Assembly (NCBI GenBank): GCA_900544825.1
Contig: UQWP01000076.1
Location: 1-14,697, forward strand
Length of the DNA: 14,697 bases
Direction: 5' to 3'
From: an uncultured Prevotella sp.
Lineage (GTDB): Bacteria; Bacteroidota; Bacteroidia; Bacteroidales; Bacteroidaceae
Made by a program: the position numbers and the translations under genes. The notes beneath the pieces are model-generated. The model was not told the DNA's origin. It did no database searches and saw nothing but the letters and a program-made list of their open reading frames with translations. Shown one piece after another: positions 6,920-13,073 of this stretch (position 1 is the stretch's first letter; each line of letters starts with the position of its first letter).

Positions 6920-6950
6920 TTTCTTTTTTCAAAGAAAAATAGTATTTTTG
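6920..6950 (+). promoter_or_regulatory. promoter of the lactate permease gene
   Basis: TATTTTTG (6943-6950) fits the TAnnTTTG -7 consensus and TTTC (6920-6923) lies 19 nt upstream. Long A and T runs at 6895-6940 may act as bent or UP-like DNA. Transcription would start near 6957, leaving a 5' leader of about 68 nt. Confidence 0.62.
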
Positions 6951-6958
6951 CAAGTGAA

Positions 6959-7002
6959 ACATAAAATTTAGCAATCGAAGACATAAAATTTTTCAATCGA
7001 AA
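6959..7002 (+). repeat. two tandem 22-bp direct repeats in the lctP leader
   Basis: ACATAAAATTT..CAATCGAA occurs at 6959-6980 and again immediately at 6981-7002, with 19 of 22 positions equal. A shortened third start, ACAATAAAA, follows. The unit is about two helical turns and lies just after the predicted start of transcription, a plausible place for an operator. Confidence 0.7.
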
Positions 7003-7024
7003 ACAATAAAAAACTGAATGGCTT

Positions 7025-8605
7025 ATGGCATCAATAGTTTCTATTATTCCCATCGTGTTGCTGTTCATCCTGATGCTCGGCTTCAAGATGGCAGGTCATA
7101 AAAGCGCCTTGCTGACGCTTGTAATTACCGTTTTGCTCGCTCTCTTCGCTGCTTCACCGCTGGGCATGATAGCCCCGGAACATGCGGAGGACAGCGTTAT
7201 CGCCCTGACGGGATGGGCGGTGGTGGAAGGCATCCTGAAGGCGGTATTCCCGATTCTCATCATCATCCTGATGGCTATCTACAGCTATAATATCCTCGTG
7301 GAAAGCAAGCAGATAGAGGTAATCAAGAGGCAGTTTACATCGATTACCGATGATAAGGGACTGCTCGTGCTGCTCCTCGTATGGGGATTCGGCGGACTGC
7401 TCGAAGGTATGGCGGGCTTCGGAACGGCGGTGGCGATACCTGCTGCCATCCTCATCGGACTCGGCTTCAAACCGATGTTCTCGGCTCTGGTATCCCTGAT
7501 TGGTAATACCGTGGCTACGGGATTTGGTGCCGTGGGCGTGCCGGTTACTACGCTCTGTAATGAGGTGGCGGAAAGCGGATCGGCTTCGGCGGCACAGATT
7601 TGCGAGACTTCGGCTTTCGCCATCATCCAGCTGGCACCTCTCTTTATCATCCTGCCTTTCATCATCCTGACGCTTACCGATAAGCACAATCTTATCAAGA
7701 ATCTCATCATCGCTCTCTGGGTGGGAGTGATTTCCGTGGTAGTGCAGTTTGTCTGCGGCTATTATCTCGGTTCGGAGACTCCAGCCATCATCGGTTCGCT
7801 GGCAGCCATTATTGCCATCATCGCATACGCCAAGGTGTTTGCCAGAAAGAGCAAGGTGCAGGATAAGGAAACTTTTACGCTTGGCGAGAGCCTGAAGGCA
7901 TGGAGCGTTTACCTCTTTATATTGATATTCATCCTGGTTTCCGGCGCACTCTGTCCTCCGGTCAATGCTTTCCTCAAGAGTCATCTGGTGAGTGCGGTTC
8001 ATCTGCCTGTGCTCGACAGCACCTTTAAGTTTGGCTGGATTTCCAATGCAGGCTTGATGCTTTTCCTGGGTGCTACGATTGGTGGATTGGTTCAGGGTTT
8101 GAGTCTCAAGAGACTGATGGTGATTCTTGCCCGTACCACGGTGAATCTGCGCAAGACGGTGGTGACCATCTGTTCGCTGATAGCCATGGCAAGTGTGATG
8201 AACTATTCGGGAATGATTACTTCCATCGCCTCAGGTCTGGTGGCTGTAACGGGCGACTTCTATCCTTTGGTAGCGCCGATGATTGGTGCCATCGGAACCT
8301 TCGTTACGGGTTCTGATACCTCTTCGAATATCCTCTTTGCCAAGCTCCAGGCTCATGTTGCCAACCAGTTGGGTATGACGGGACAGAGCACATTCTTTGG
8401 TATGGAGGGTGGTCAGGAGAACTGGCTGGTAGCTGCCAATACCACGGGAGCCACGGGTGGCAAGATGATCAGTCCGCAGAGCATCGCCATCGCTACTGCA
8501 GCCTGCGATATGGAGGGGAAGGATGGAGAGATTCTCCGCTCGGCAATCCCATACGCCCTGCTTTATATCGTATTGGGCGGACTGATGGTTTACTTCGGTT
8601 GCTGA
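7025..8605 (+). CDS. lctP: L-lactate permease (LctP/LldP family)
   Basis: An inner-membrane lactate (possibly glycolate) transporter of 526 residues, near the family's usual 530-560. Roughly a dozen hydrophobic segments span the protein from VSIIPIVLLFILMLGF at the N-terminus to ALLYIVLGGLMVYFGC at the end. Family signatures are visible: GFGGLLEGMAGFGTAVAIPA at 121-140, GNTVATGFGAVGVPVT at 160-175, a TGSDTSSN segment, and NTTGATGGKMISPQS in the C-terminal part. The start is ATG 7025, without a Shine-Dalgarno; an ATG at 7018 is in another frame. It stands alone between its own promoter and a hairpin; no lactate dehydrogenase or lutABC-type genes are in the window. It is divergent from the ECF sigma operon, with 177 nt between them. 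Confidence 0.93.
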   Translation: MASIVSIIPIVLLFILMLGFKMAGHKSALLTLVITVLLALFAASPLGMIAPEHAEDSVIALTGWAVVEGILKAVFPILIIILMAIYSYNILVESKQIEVIKRQFTSITDDKGLLVLLLVWGFGGLLEGMAGFGTAVAIPAAILIGLGFKPMFSALVSLIGNTVATGFGAVGVPVTTLCNEVAESGSASAAQICETSAFAIIQLAPLFIILPFIILTLTDKHNLIKNLIIALWVGVISVVVQFVCGYYLGSETPAIIGSLAAIIAIIAYAKVFARKSKVQDKETFTLGESLKAWSVYLFILIFILVSGALCPPVNAFLKSHLVSAVHLPVLDSTFKFGWISNAGLMLFLGATIGGLVQGLSLKRLMVILARTTVNLRKTVVTICSLIAMASVMNYSGMITSIASGLVAVTGDFYPLVAPMIGAIGTFVTGSDTSSNILFAKLQAHVANQLGMTGQSTFFGMEGGQENWLVAANTTGATGGKMISPQSIAIATAACDMEGKDGEILRSAIPYALLYIVLGGLMVYFGC

Positions 8606-8624
8606 TCTTCTTTTCTCATATAAC

Positions 8625-8669
8625 AAAAACTGTCCTCATCTGTTATCTCAGATGGGGACAGTTTCAGTT
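8625..8669. repeat. dispersed hairpin repeat, copy 2
   Basis: Copy 2 of the element at 4285-4333. The stem is longer here: 8627-8642 pairs with 8649-8664 over 16 bp, with one T:G wobble at the same place as in copy 1 and a different 6-nt loop (TTATCT). The 22-nt right part including the tail TTTCAGTT is identical. Confidence 0.75.
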
Positions 8670-8670
8670 T
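8627..8670 (+). terminator. hairpin ending the lctP transcript
   Basis: A 16-bp stem with a 6-nt loop begins 21 nt after the lctP stop. The plus-strand tail GTTTCAGTTTTA is only partly T-rich; on the minus strand a T5 run follows the stem. It may therefore stop transcripts arriving from both sides. Confidence 0.65.
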
Positions 8671-8692
8671 TATAAATAGACATTAAAGCTAT

Positions 8693-8761
8693 CTAAGCAT
8701 GTCTTTTCTCGTAAGCCAGACTGTGGTCGTGCTTGTCGATATCATGTTTGGATTTGCTTTT
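8693..8761 (-). pseudogene. orphan duplicate of the DMT transporter's last 22 codons
   Basis: Read on the minus strand, 8761-8693 encodes KSKSK...YEKRHA and a stop, the same 22 residues that end the DMT transporter (9070-9002). Of 69 bases, 62 are identical, including a block of 50 (8697-8746 equals 9006-9055). All seven differences are synonymous third-position changes (Lys AAA/AAG three times, Ser AGC/AGT and TCC/TCG, Ala GCT/GCG) or a stop-codon swap (TAG/TAA). Homology ends sharply at an A/T run, and a TGA lies in frame not far upstream, so this piece is not expressed as a transporter. It looks like the tail of a diverged allele or paralogue whose body was lost. Confidence 0.85.
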
Positions 8762-8787
8762 TCTTCTCTTTTTTTTTCAAGAACGCA

Positions 8788-8982
8788 AGCCCGCTAGGCG
8801 TCCCGCCGGATTTGCAATCCGGCGTCAAAAAATGTCTTAACCTATCTAGGCTCTGCGGATTTGCAATCCGCAGTAAAGGAGTGTGCTTTCCCTTTTGTTT
8901 GGGGATTACAAATCCCCGGGTTTTTATAGGTCGAACCTTTTTTTACGGCGGATTGCAAATCCGCCGGGACGCCTAGCGGACT
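8788..8982. repeat. cluster of four GGATT-nnn-AATCC palindromes with inverted termini
   Basis: Four hairpins lie at 8804-8824, 8853-8873, 8901-8917 and 8946-8966. Each has the core GGATT, a 3-nt loop and AATCC, with outer stem bases that differ from copy to copy but always pair. The centres are 49, 46 and 47 nt apart. The first two carry loop TGC on the plus strand; the last two are inverted (ACA, GCA). The ends are 37-nt inverted repeats (8788-8824 and 8946-8982) matching at 34 positions, with CCGCTAGGCGTCCCG as the GC-rich outer part. No transposase is present. Similar palindromes are common in Bacteroidota genomes and give spurious translated ORFs such as the one at 8842-9054. Confidence 0.85.
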
Positions 8983-9001
8983 TATGACACACCCTCTTCT
9001 T

Positions 9002-9946
9002 TTACGCATGTCTTTTCTCGTAAGCCAGACTGTGGTCGTGCTTGTCGATATCATGCTTCGACTTACTCTTTACCACGAGCCATACGCCAGAGAATACGAG
9101 GATGGCGGCAATCGCCTGCATGCCTTTGAATACGGCGAGACCTACGATGACACTCACGGTGACTGATACCAGCGGCTGCACATAATTATATACTGATACT
9201 ACGGTAGGGCGCAGAGTCTTCTGACCAATCATCATGCAGATGTAGCCCAGATACGTGCCGAATAGAACTACGTAGCCCGTTTCCCACCAGGTGCTCATCG
9301 GAACATGGGCAAAGTCGATGCTCATCACGTGGCTGATGGTGAAAGGCCATATAATGATGGTGGCCCAGAGGAACATCCACTTGTTGATGGTGAAGAGCGA
9401 ATACTTAGACAGCAGGTTCTTGAAGAGCGACAGGTAGAGGGCGAAGGAAAGCTGAGCCGACATACAGAGCAGGTCGCCCCAGATGTTTCCCACCTTGGCA
9501 TTGCCAGCCGTGGCACTTGTCATGATGATGATGACGGCACCAGCACATCCCATCAGTACACCGAGCGCCTTCTTCCAGGTGATAGGCTCCTTCAATATCA
9601 GGAAGGAGAGAACCATGGCGAAGATAGGCATTGAGGTGGTCATGATGCTGGAATTGCTAGGCGAGGTCATGTTCAGACCGATGGTGTAAGAACACTGGTT
9701 GAACACGAGGGCAAAGAGTCCTGCTGCAGCAAACTTGAAGATATCTTTTACTGGAACATGCTCTTTCTTGGTGAAGAGCGAGGTGAGCCAGAAGAGAATG
9801 GCGCCACCCAATACGCGGAAGCTCACCAGGTCGATGCCGTCGATGCCGTGAAGCATGGCATCCTTGCCTACGGGAGCCATCAGTCCCCAGAATGCGCCGG
9901 AACAGAAGAGGCACAGGTGAGCGATAAGAGGTCGTTTGTTATCCAT
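9002..9946 (-). CDS. EamA/DMT-superfamily inner-membrane transporter
   Basis: A 314-residue permease of the drug/metabolite transporter superfamily (RhaT/EamA type), probably with ten membrane helices in two homologous halves of five (about residues 8-146 and 155-290). The first half begins LIAHLCLFCSGAFWGLMAPV and includes the typical ending SFLILKEPITWKKALGVLMG; the second half has YVQPLVSVTVSVIVGLAVF followed by a final helix LVFSGVWLVV. A hydrophilic Lys/His/Asp-rich tail (about 292-314) ends in EKRHA. AAGGA stands close before the ATG at 9946. The substrate cannot be told: members export amino acids, metabolites or drugs. It is divergent from the ATPase gene. Its last 22 codons are duplicated at 8693-8761. 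Confidence 0.9.
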   Translation of the reverse strand: MDNKRPLIAHLCLFCSGAFWGLMAPVGKDAMLHGIDGIDLVSFRVLGGAILFWLTSLFTKKEHVPVKDIFKFAAAGLFALVFNQCSYTIGLNMTSPSNSSIMTTSMPIFAMVLSFLILKEPITWKKALGVLMGCAGAVIIIMTSATAGNAKVGNIWGDLLCMSAQLSFALYLSLFKNLLSKYSLFTINKWMFLWATIIIWPFTISHVMSIDFAHVPMSTWWETGYVVLFGTYLGYICMMIGQKTLRPTVVSVYNYVQPLVSVTVSVIVGLAVFKGMQAIAAILVFSGVWLVVKSKSKHDIDKHDHSLAYEKRHA

Positions 9947-9995
9947 TTTTCCTTATTTCTATTTAAATCTTCTTTATTTTGAATAAAATCGAGTG

Positions 9996-10003
9996 CAAAG
10001 GTA
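9996..10003 (-). promoter_or_regulatory. -7 promoter box of the DMT transporter gene
   Basis: TACCTTTG on the minus strand (10003-9996) is identical to the metY -7 box and matches TAnnTTTG. No TTTG-like -33 sequence stands at the expected 19-20 nt. The start would be near 9989, with a leader of about 43 nt containing the AAGGA site. Confidence 0.55.
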
Positions 10004-10024
10004 CAAAAATTCGAGGAAATTTGC

Positions 10025-10032
10025 TATATTTG
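10025..10032 (+). promoter_or_regulatory. -7 promoter box of the ATPase-DUF4435 operon
   Basis: TATATTTG fits TAnnTTTG. It lies back to back with the transporter's -7 box, only 21 nt apart, so the two core promoters overlap. The -33 position holds no good TTTG. Transcription would start near 10039, leaving a leader of about 80 nt. Confidence 0.5.
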
Positions 10033-10045
10033 CGGTATATTTTTT

Positions 10046-10120
10046 AGAAGTTAAAGAAGTTAAGAAGTTAAGACTATCGTCGTTTTCAGTTCTTGACGAT
10101 TAAAGATAGGAGAATATCTT
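10046..10120 (+). promoter_or_regulatory. structured leader with hairpin-displayed ribosome-binding site
   Basis: Three copies of AGAAGTTA start at 10046, 10055 and 10063. ATCGTC (10076-10081) can pair with GACGAT (10095-10100). Then AAGATA (10103-10108) and TATCTT (10115-10120) form a perfect 6-bp stem whose 6-nt loop is GGAGAA, holding the Shine-Dalgarno sequence; the stem ends right at the ATG. Translation of the ATPase may depend on this structure. Confidence 0.5.
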
Positions 10121-10936
10121 ATGCAGAAATATGCTGATTATATCAAACAGATAGAGATAGAATCTCTCTGGAGCGGTACCAAACATATTCTTTGGAACCT
10201 CGACCGCCGTGTCAATATCCTGAGTGGTGTAAACGGCGTGGGCAAGAGTACTATATTGAATAAGGTGGTAAAGGGCCTGGCGGCTGGCGGCGAATTCCCT
10301 AGTCACATGATCAAGGGCGTACATCTGAAGGTGGAGCCGGAGGAGGCAAAGTGGATCCGCTACGATGTAATCCGATCGGTGGATAGACCGCTGATGAATG
10401 CCGAGATGATCAACAAGATAGACCTTACCCTGGTTACCGAACTCGACTGGCAGCTCTTCCAGCTGCAGCGCAAGTATCTGGATTATCAGGTGAACATCGG
10501 CAACCGCATCATCGCCGTGCTTCAGAGCGGCGAACCGGATGCCGCCTTCAAGGCTCAGCAGCTGAGCGAACCGAAGAAGATGTTCCAGGATATCGTAGAT
10601 GGTCTTTTCAAGGATACCGGCAAGACCATCATCCGTACTGCCAACGAAATCCGCTTCAACCAGATAGGTGAGCAGCTCTCGCCTTATCAGCTCTCGGCTG
10701 GTGAGAAGCAGATTCTCGCCATCCTCCTTACCGTGCTGGTAGAGGACAACCAGTCTTATGTCCTCTTTATGGATGAGCCGGAAATCAGCCTTCACTTCGA
10801 ATGGCAGAAGCAGCTCATCGGTCTGGTGCTGAAACTCAATCCGAATATCCAGATCATCATGACCACCCACAGTCCTGCCGTGGTGATGGACGGATGGACA
10901 GACCGGGTGACGGATGTGAGCGACATCACAATATAA
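10121..10936 (+). CDS. AAA/ABC-type ATPase (AAA15/OLD-like), partner of a DUF4435 protein
   Basis: A 271-residue soluble ATPase with an ABC-type head: Walker A GVNGVGKST at 36-44, ABC signature LSAGEKQ at 191-197, Walker B YVLFMDEPE at 213-221 with the catalytic glutamate, and an H-loop TTHSP at 248-252. The insert of about 130 residues between Walker A and the signature is short, with no room for a long SMC or Rad50 coiled coil. There is no transmembrane partner, so it is not a transporter subunit. It begins 16 nt-spaced co-transcription with a DUF4435 (TOPRIM-like) gene; ATPase plus TOPRIM is the layout of OLD, Gabija and PARIS (AriA/AriB) defence systems. It is smaller than those I know for AriA. 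A defence role is inferred from this pairing only; a chromosomal housekeeping function in DNA or RNA metabolism is equally open. Confidence 0.85.
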   Translation: MQKYADYIKQIEIESLWSGTKHILWNLDRRVNILSGVNGVGKSTILNKVVKGLAAGGEFPSHMIKGVHLKVEPEEAKWIRYDVIRSVDRPLMNAEMINKIDLTLVTELDWQLFQLQRKYLDYQVNIGNRIIAVLQSGEPDAAFKAQQLSEPKKMFQDIVDGLFKDTGKTIIRTANEIRFNQIGEQLSPYQLSAGEKQILAILLTVLVEDNQSYVLFMDEPEISLHFEWQKQLIGLVLKLNPNIQIIMTTHSPAVVMDGWTDRVTDVSDITI

Positions 10937-10952
10937 GTGAAAAAGAAGTATT

Positions 10953-11957
10953 ATGGCTAAACGTTTAACCGATAATATCAACTCCCTCTACTTCGAGGCC
11001 GCCAACAAGATGACTTCGAAGAAGGCTCGACGCAAGATAGTGGCTTACGTCGAGAGCTACGATGATGTCTTCTTCTGGCGGTCGGTGCTGGGAAAGTATG
11101 AGGATGAGACACGCTATTTCGAAATCCTGCTTCCTACCCGTAACAACCATCTCGACCGCGGCAAGAAGGCAGCTATCAGCAATATGCTAAAAGGGGTGGG
11201 CAAGGATATGATAGCCTGCGTGGATGCTGACTACGATTTTCTGCGGCAGGGTACCACCGAGGCTTCCCAGCTGATGCTGGAGAATCCTTATATCTTCCAT
11301 ACCTACGCTTATGCCATTGAGAATTTCCAGTGTTATTCCAAGGGTTTGCACGAAACCTGCGTGATGGTGACGTTGAACGATACCCATATCTTCGATTTCG
11401 AAAGATTCATGGAGGCGTATTCCCGTACGATATGGCCGCTCTTCGTGTGGCATCTTCTCTTCTATATCCGTCATCGCAAGATGTCGATGCATTTTGATAT
11501 GGCAGAGTTCGACAAGGTCATCGTTTTGCCATCAGTCAGAATCCAGGACCCTCAGCAGGCTATCAATTATCTAGCCAAGAAGGTGAGGGCGAAGCTTTTC
11601 CAGCTGGAGCGCCGCTTCAAGACGTTCAAGGATGAGCTGCCGGATATGATCCAGTATCTGAATAATCTGGGGGTAAACGAGCATAACACCTATTTATATA
11701 TACAGGGTCATCATCTTTTCGACCTGGTGGTTTGCCCTTTGGTGCAGACGGTCTGCGATACCCTGCGCAATGTAAGGGAGAATGAAATCCGTGATAGGGC
11801 GGTTCATTCCGAGCAGGCACGAACAGAGATGGCATGCTACGAGAACAGTCTGGGCAAGGTGAAAATGATGATGAAGAAGAACACCTTCTACCAGTTCTCT
11901 CCGGAATTCCAGAAAATTCAGGCGGATGTGGCGAAGTATCTGGAACAATCATCCTGA
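10953..11957 (+). CDS. DUF4435 (TOPRIM-like) protein
   Basis: A 334-residue soluble protein that shows the DUF4435 pattern: YVESYDDVFFWRSVL at 32-46 with glutamate E34, an acidic cluster VDADYDF at 90-96 (D91, D93, D95), YAIENFQCY at 120-128, and IQGHHLFDLV near 250-259. A glutamate on the first strand and a DxD after a later strand are the metal-binding arrangement of TOPRIM nucleases. All these acidic residues are present, so the fold looks catalytically intact. The C-terminal part (about 285-334) is basic and helical. The gene follows the ATPase by 16 nt and is ended by a shared terminator. In PARIS the corresponding AriB is the toxic nuclease released by the ATPase AriA; whether this pair behaves so is inference. 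Its neighbours are ordinary chromosomal genes and its codon use is like theirs. Confidence 0.82.
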   Translation: MAKRLTDNINSLYFEAANKMTSKKARRKIVAYVESYDDVFFWRSVLGKYEDETRYFEILLPTRNNHLDRGKKAAISNMLKGVGKDMIACVDADYDFLRQGTTEASQLMLENPYIFHTYAYAIENFQCYSKGLHETCVMVTLNDTHIFDFERFMEAYSRTIWPLFVWHLLFYIRHRKMSMHFDMAEFDKVIVLPSVRIQDPQQAINYLAKKVRAKLFQLERRFKTFKDELPDMIQYLNNLGVNEHNTYLYIQGHHLFDLVVCPLVQTVCDTLRNVRENEIRDRAVHSEQARTEMACYENSLGKVKMMMKKNTFYQFSPEFQKIQADVAKYLEQSS

Positions 11958-11993
11958 AATGAAATTGCAGAAATAAACTCTTTATATCGAAAT

Positions 11994-12027
11994 AAAAAAT
12001 GCGAGCCGGAAATGGCCCGCATTTTTT
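11994..12027. terminator. bidirectional terminator between the DUF4435 gene and manA
   Basis: AAAAAATGCGAGCC (11994-12007) pairs with GGCCCGCATTTTTT (12014-12027) with one A-C mismatch and loop GGAAAT. T6 follows the GC-rich stem on each strand, so it can end both the plus-strand ATPase operon and the minus-strand manA transcript. Confidence 0.9.
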
Positions 12028-12044
12028 ATTTTGATATCTTATTC

Positions 12045-13007
12045 TTATACGTATGTCTCCAGGAACTTCAAGGTTCCTTCTACCTTCAATGTCTGGGTAG
12101 AGGCAGGAACTACGATGCTCTCGCCGCCCTGGAGCATAATCTCGTTACCCTCGTTGTCGGTAATCTTAGCCTCACCCTTCAAGCCAATCAGAATCACGAA
12201 GCTGTCCAACTCTGAATAATCCAGGGTCATTGGCTCATCGAGATCATAAACGGCAGTGGTGAAGTAAGGGCACTGTACCATGCTAACACCCTGGTTCTTG
12301 GCAGGAGTGTAGTTCTGGCGATAGTCTGCCAATACGGTGTAGTCGATGCACTCAGATGCTTCCTTGGTGTGGAGCTGGCGATAGTTGCCATCCTTGTCCT
12401 TGCGCTTGAAGTCGTAGATGCGATAGGTAACATCGCTGGTCTGCTGAATCTCGGCAACGAAACAGCCTGTTCCGATGGCGTGGATTCTGCCGGCTGGGAT
12501 AAAGAAGCAGTCGTCCTCCTTCACGTTATACTGAGCCAGGGCATCGGTGATGGTATCATTCTCCACCATCTCCTTGTACTGCTCAGGAGTAATCTGCATC
12601 TTCAAGCCGTTGTAGAGCTTGGCATCCGGCTCGCTTGGCAGCGCATACCACATCTCGGTCTTGCCGCGCTCCTTACCCTGCTTCTTGGCAATTTCGTCAT
12701 TAGGATGTACCTGGATAGAAAGGTCGGTATTGGCATCGATAAACTTGATGAGCAGTGGGAACTCGTTTCCAAAACGCTTATAGTTATCTGCACCGAGGAA
12801 ATTCTCCTTCAATTCAGCAACAACCTCATTGAGCTTCTTGCCCTTCATCTCGCCGTCGGCTACGATGCTCTCGTTGCCAGGAACACCTGAGATTTCCCAA
12901 CTCTCGCCAACTTTCTCCTGCTTGATGTCAAGATGCTTGAAGGCGATGATCTTGTTTCCACCCCAGATGGTGGACTTCAACAGTGGTTCAAATTTTAATG
13001 GTTTCAT
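12045..13007 (-). CDS. manA: class I mannose-6-phosphate isomerase
   Basis: A zinc-dependent cytoplasmic enzyme interconverting mannose-6-phosphate and fructose-6-phosphate, used in mannose catabolism and GDP-mannose supply for glycans. The 320-residue size is the short bacterial (B. subtilis-like) type. Zinc and active-site residues are visible: Q99 and H101 in SIQVHPND, E118 in GKTEMWY, H176 in IPAGRIHAIG, and R196 in TYRIYDF. The N-terminal KSTIWGGNKI and GESWEISG motifs are also typical. It starts 66 nt after trkH on the same strand with no Shine-Dalgarno and no clear -7 box, so co-transcription with trkH is likely although the functions are unrelated. It ends at the bidirectional terminator. 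Confidence 0.95.
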   Translation of the reverse strand: MKPLKFEPLLKSTIWGGNKIIAFKHLDIKQEKVGESWEISGVPGNESIVADGEMKGKKLNEVVAELKENFLGADNYKRFGNEFPLLIKFIDANTDLSIQVHPNDEIAKKQGKERGKTEMWYALPSEPDAKLYNGLKMQITPEQYKEMVENDTITDALAQYNVKEDDCFFIPAGRIHAIGTGCFVAEIQQTSDVTYRIYDFKRKDKDGNYRQLHTKEASECIDYTVLADYRQNYTPAKNQGVSMVQCPYFTTAVYDLDEPMTLDYSELDSFVILIGLKGEAKITDNEGNEIMLQGGESIVVPASTQTLKVEGTLKFLETYV

Positions 13008-13073
13008 AACTTTATTGAATTAGTTGATAATTTTTTATTGTCTAGGATTTCCTGTACCTGCCTCCTGCAGAAA

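Noticed and set aside
7154..8002. 282-codon minus-strand ORF opposite the lactate permease
   Set aside because: It has shadow-frame composition (His, Arg, Asp, Gln rich) and lies fully within a strongly supported gene.
8788..8982. CRISPR array suggested by palindromic repeats at 46-49 nt spacing
   Set aside because: The shared core is only about 13 nt, the flanking stem bases vary, half the units are inverted, and no cas gene is present.
8788..8982. Insertion sequence with target-site duplication
   Set aside because: There are inverted ends but no transposase, and no short direct repeat directly flanks the ends; the flanking 69-bp gene-tail copies are not at the boundaries and differ by silent changes.
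8842..9054. Minus-strand ORF of 70 codons across the palindromes
   Set aside because: Its DLQSA/CNPQ/DCKSA peptides come from reading the palindromes, and it runs antiparallel-free into the transporter's 3' end in another frame; this is a well-known type of spurious Bacteroidota ORF.
10100..10981. 293-codon minus-strand ORF opposite the ATPase gene
   Set aside because: The plus-strand frame has every ABC ATPase motif plus a strong ribosome-binding site; the reverse frame shows none.
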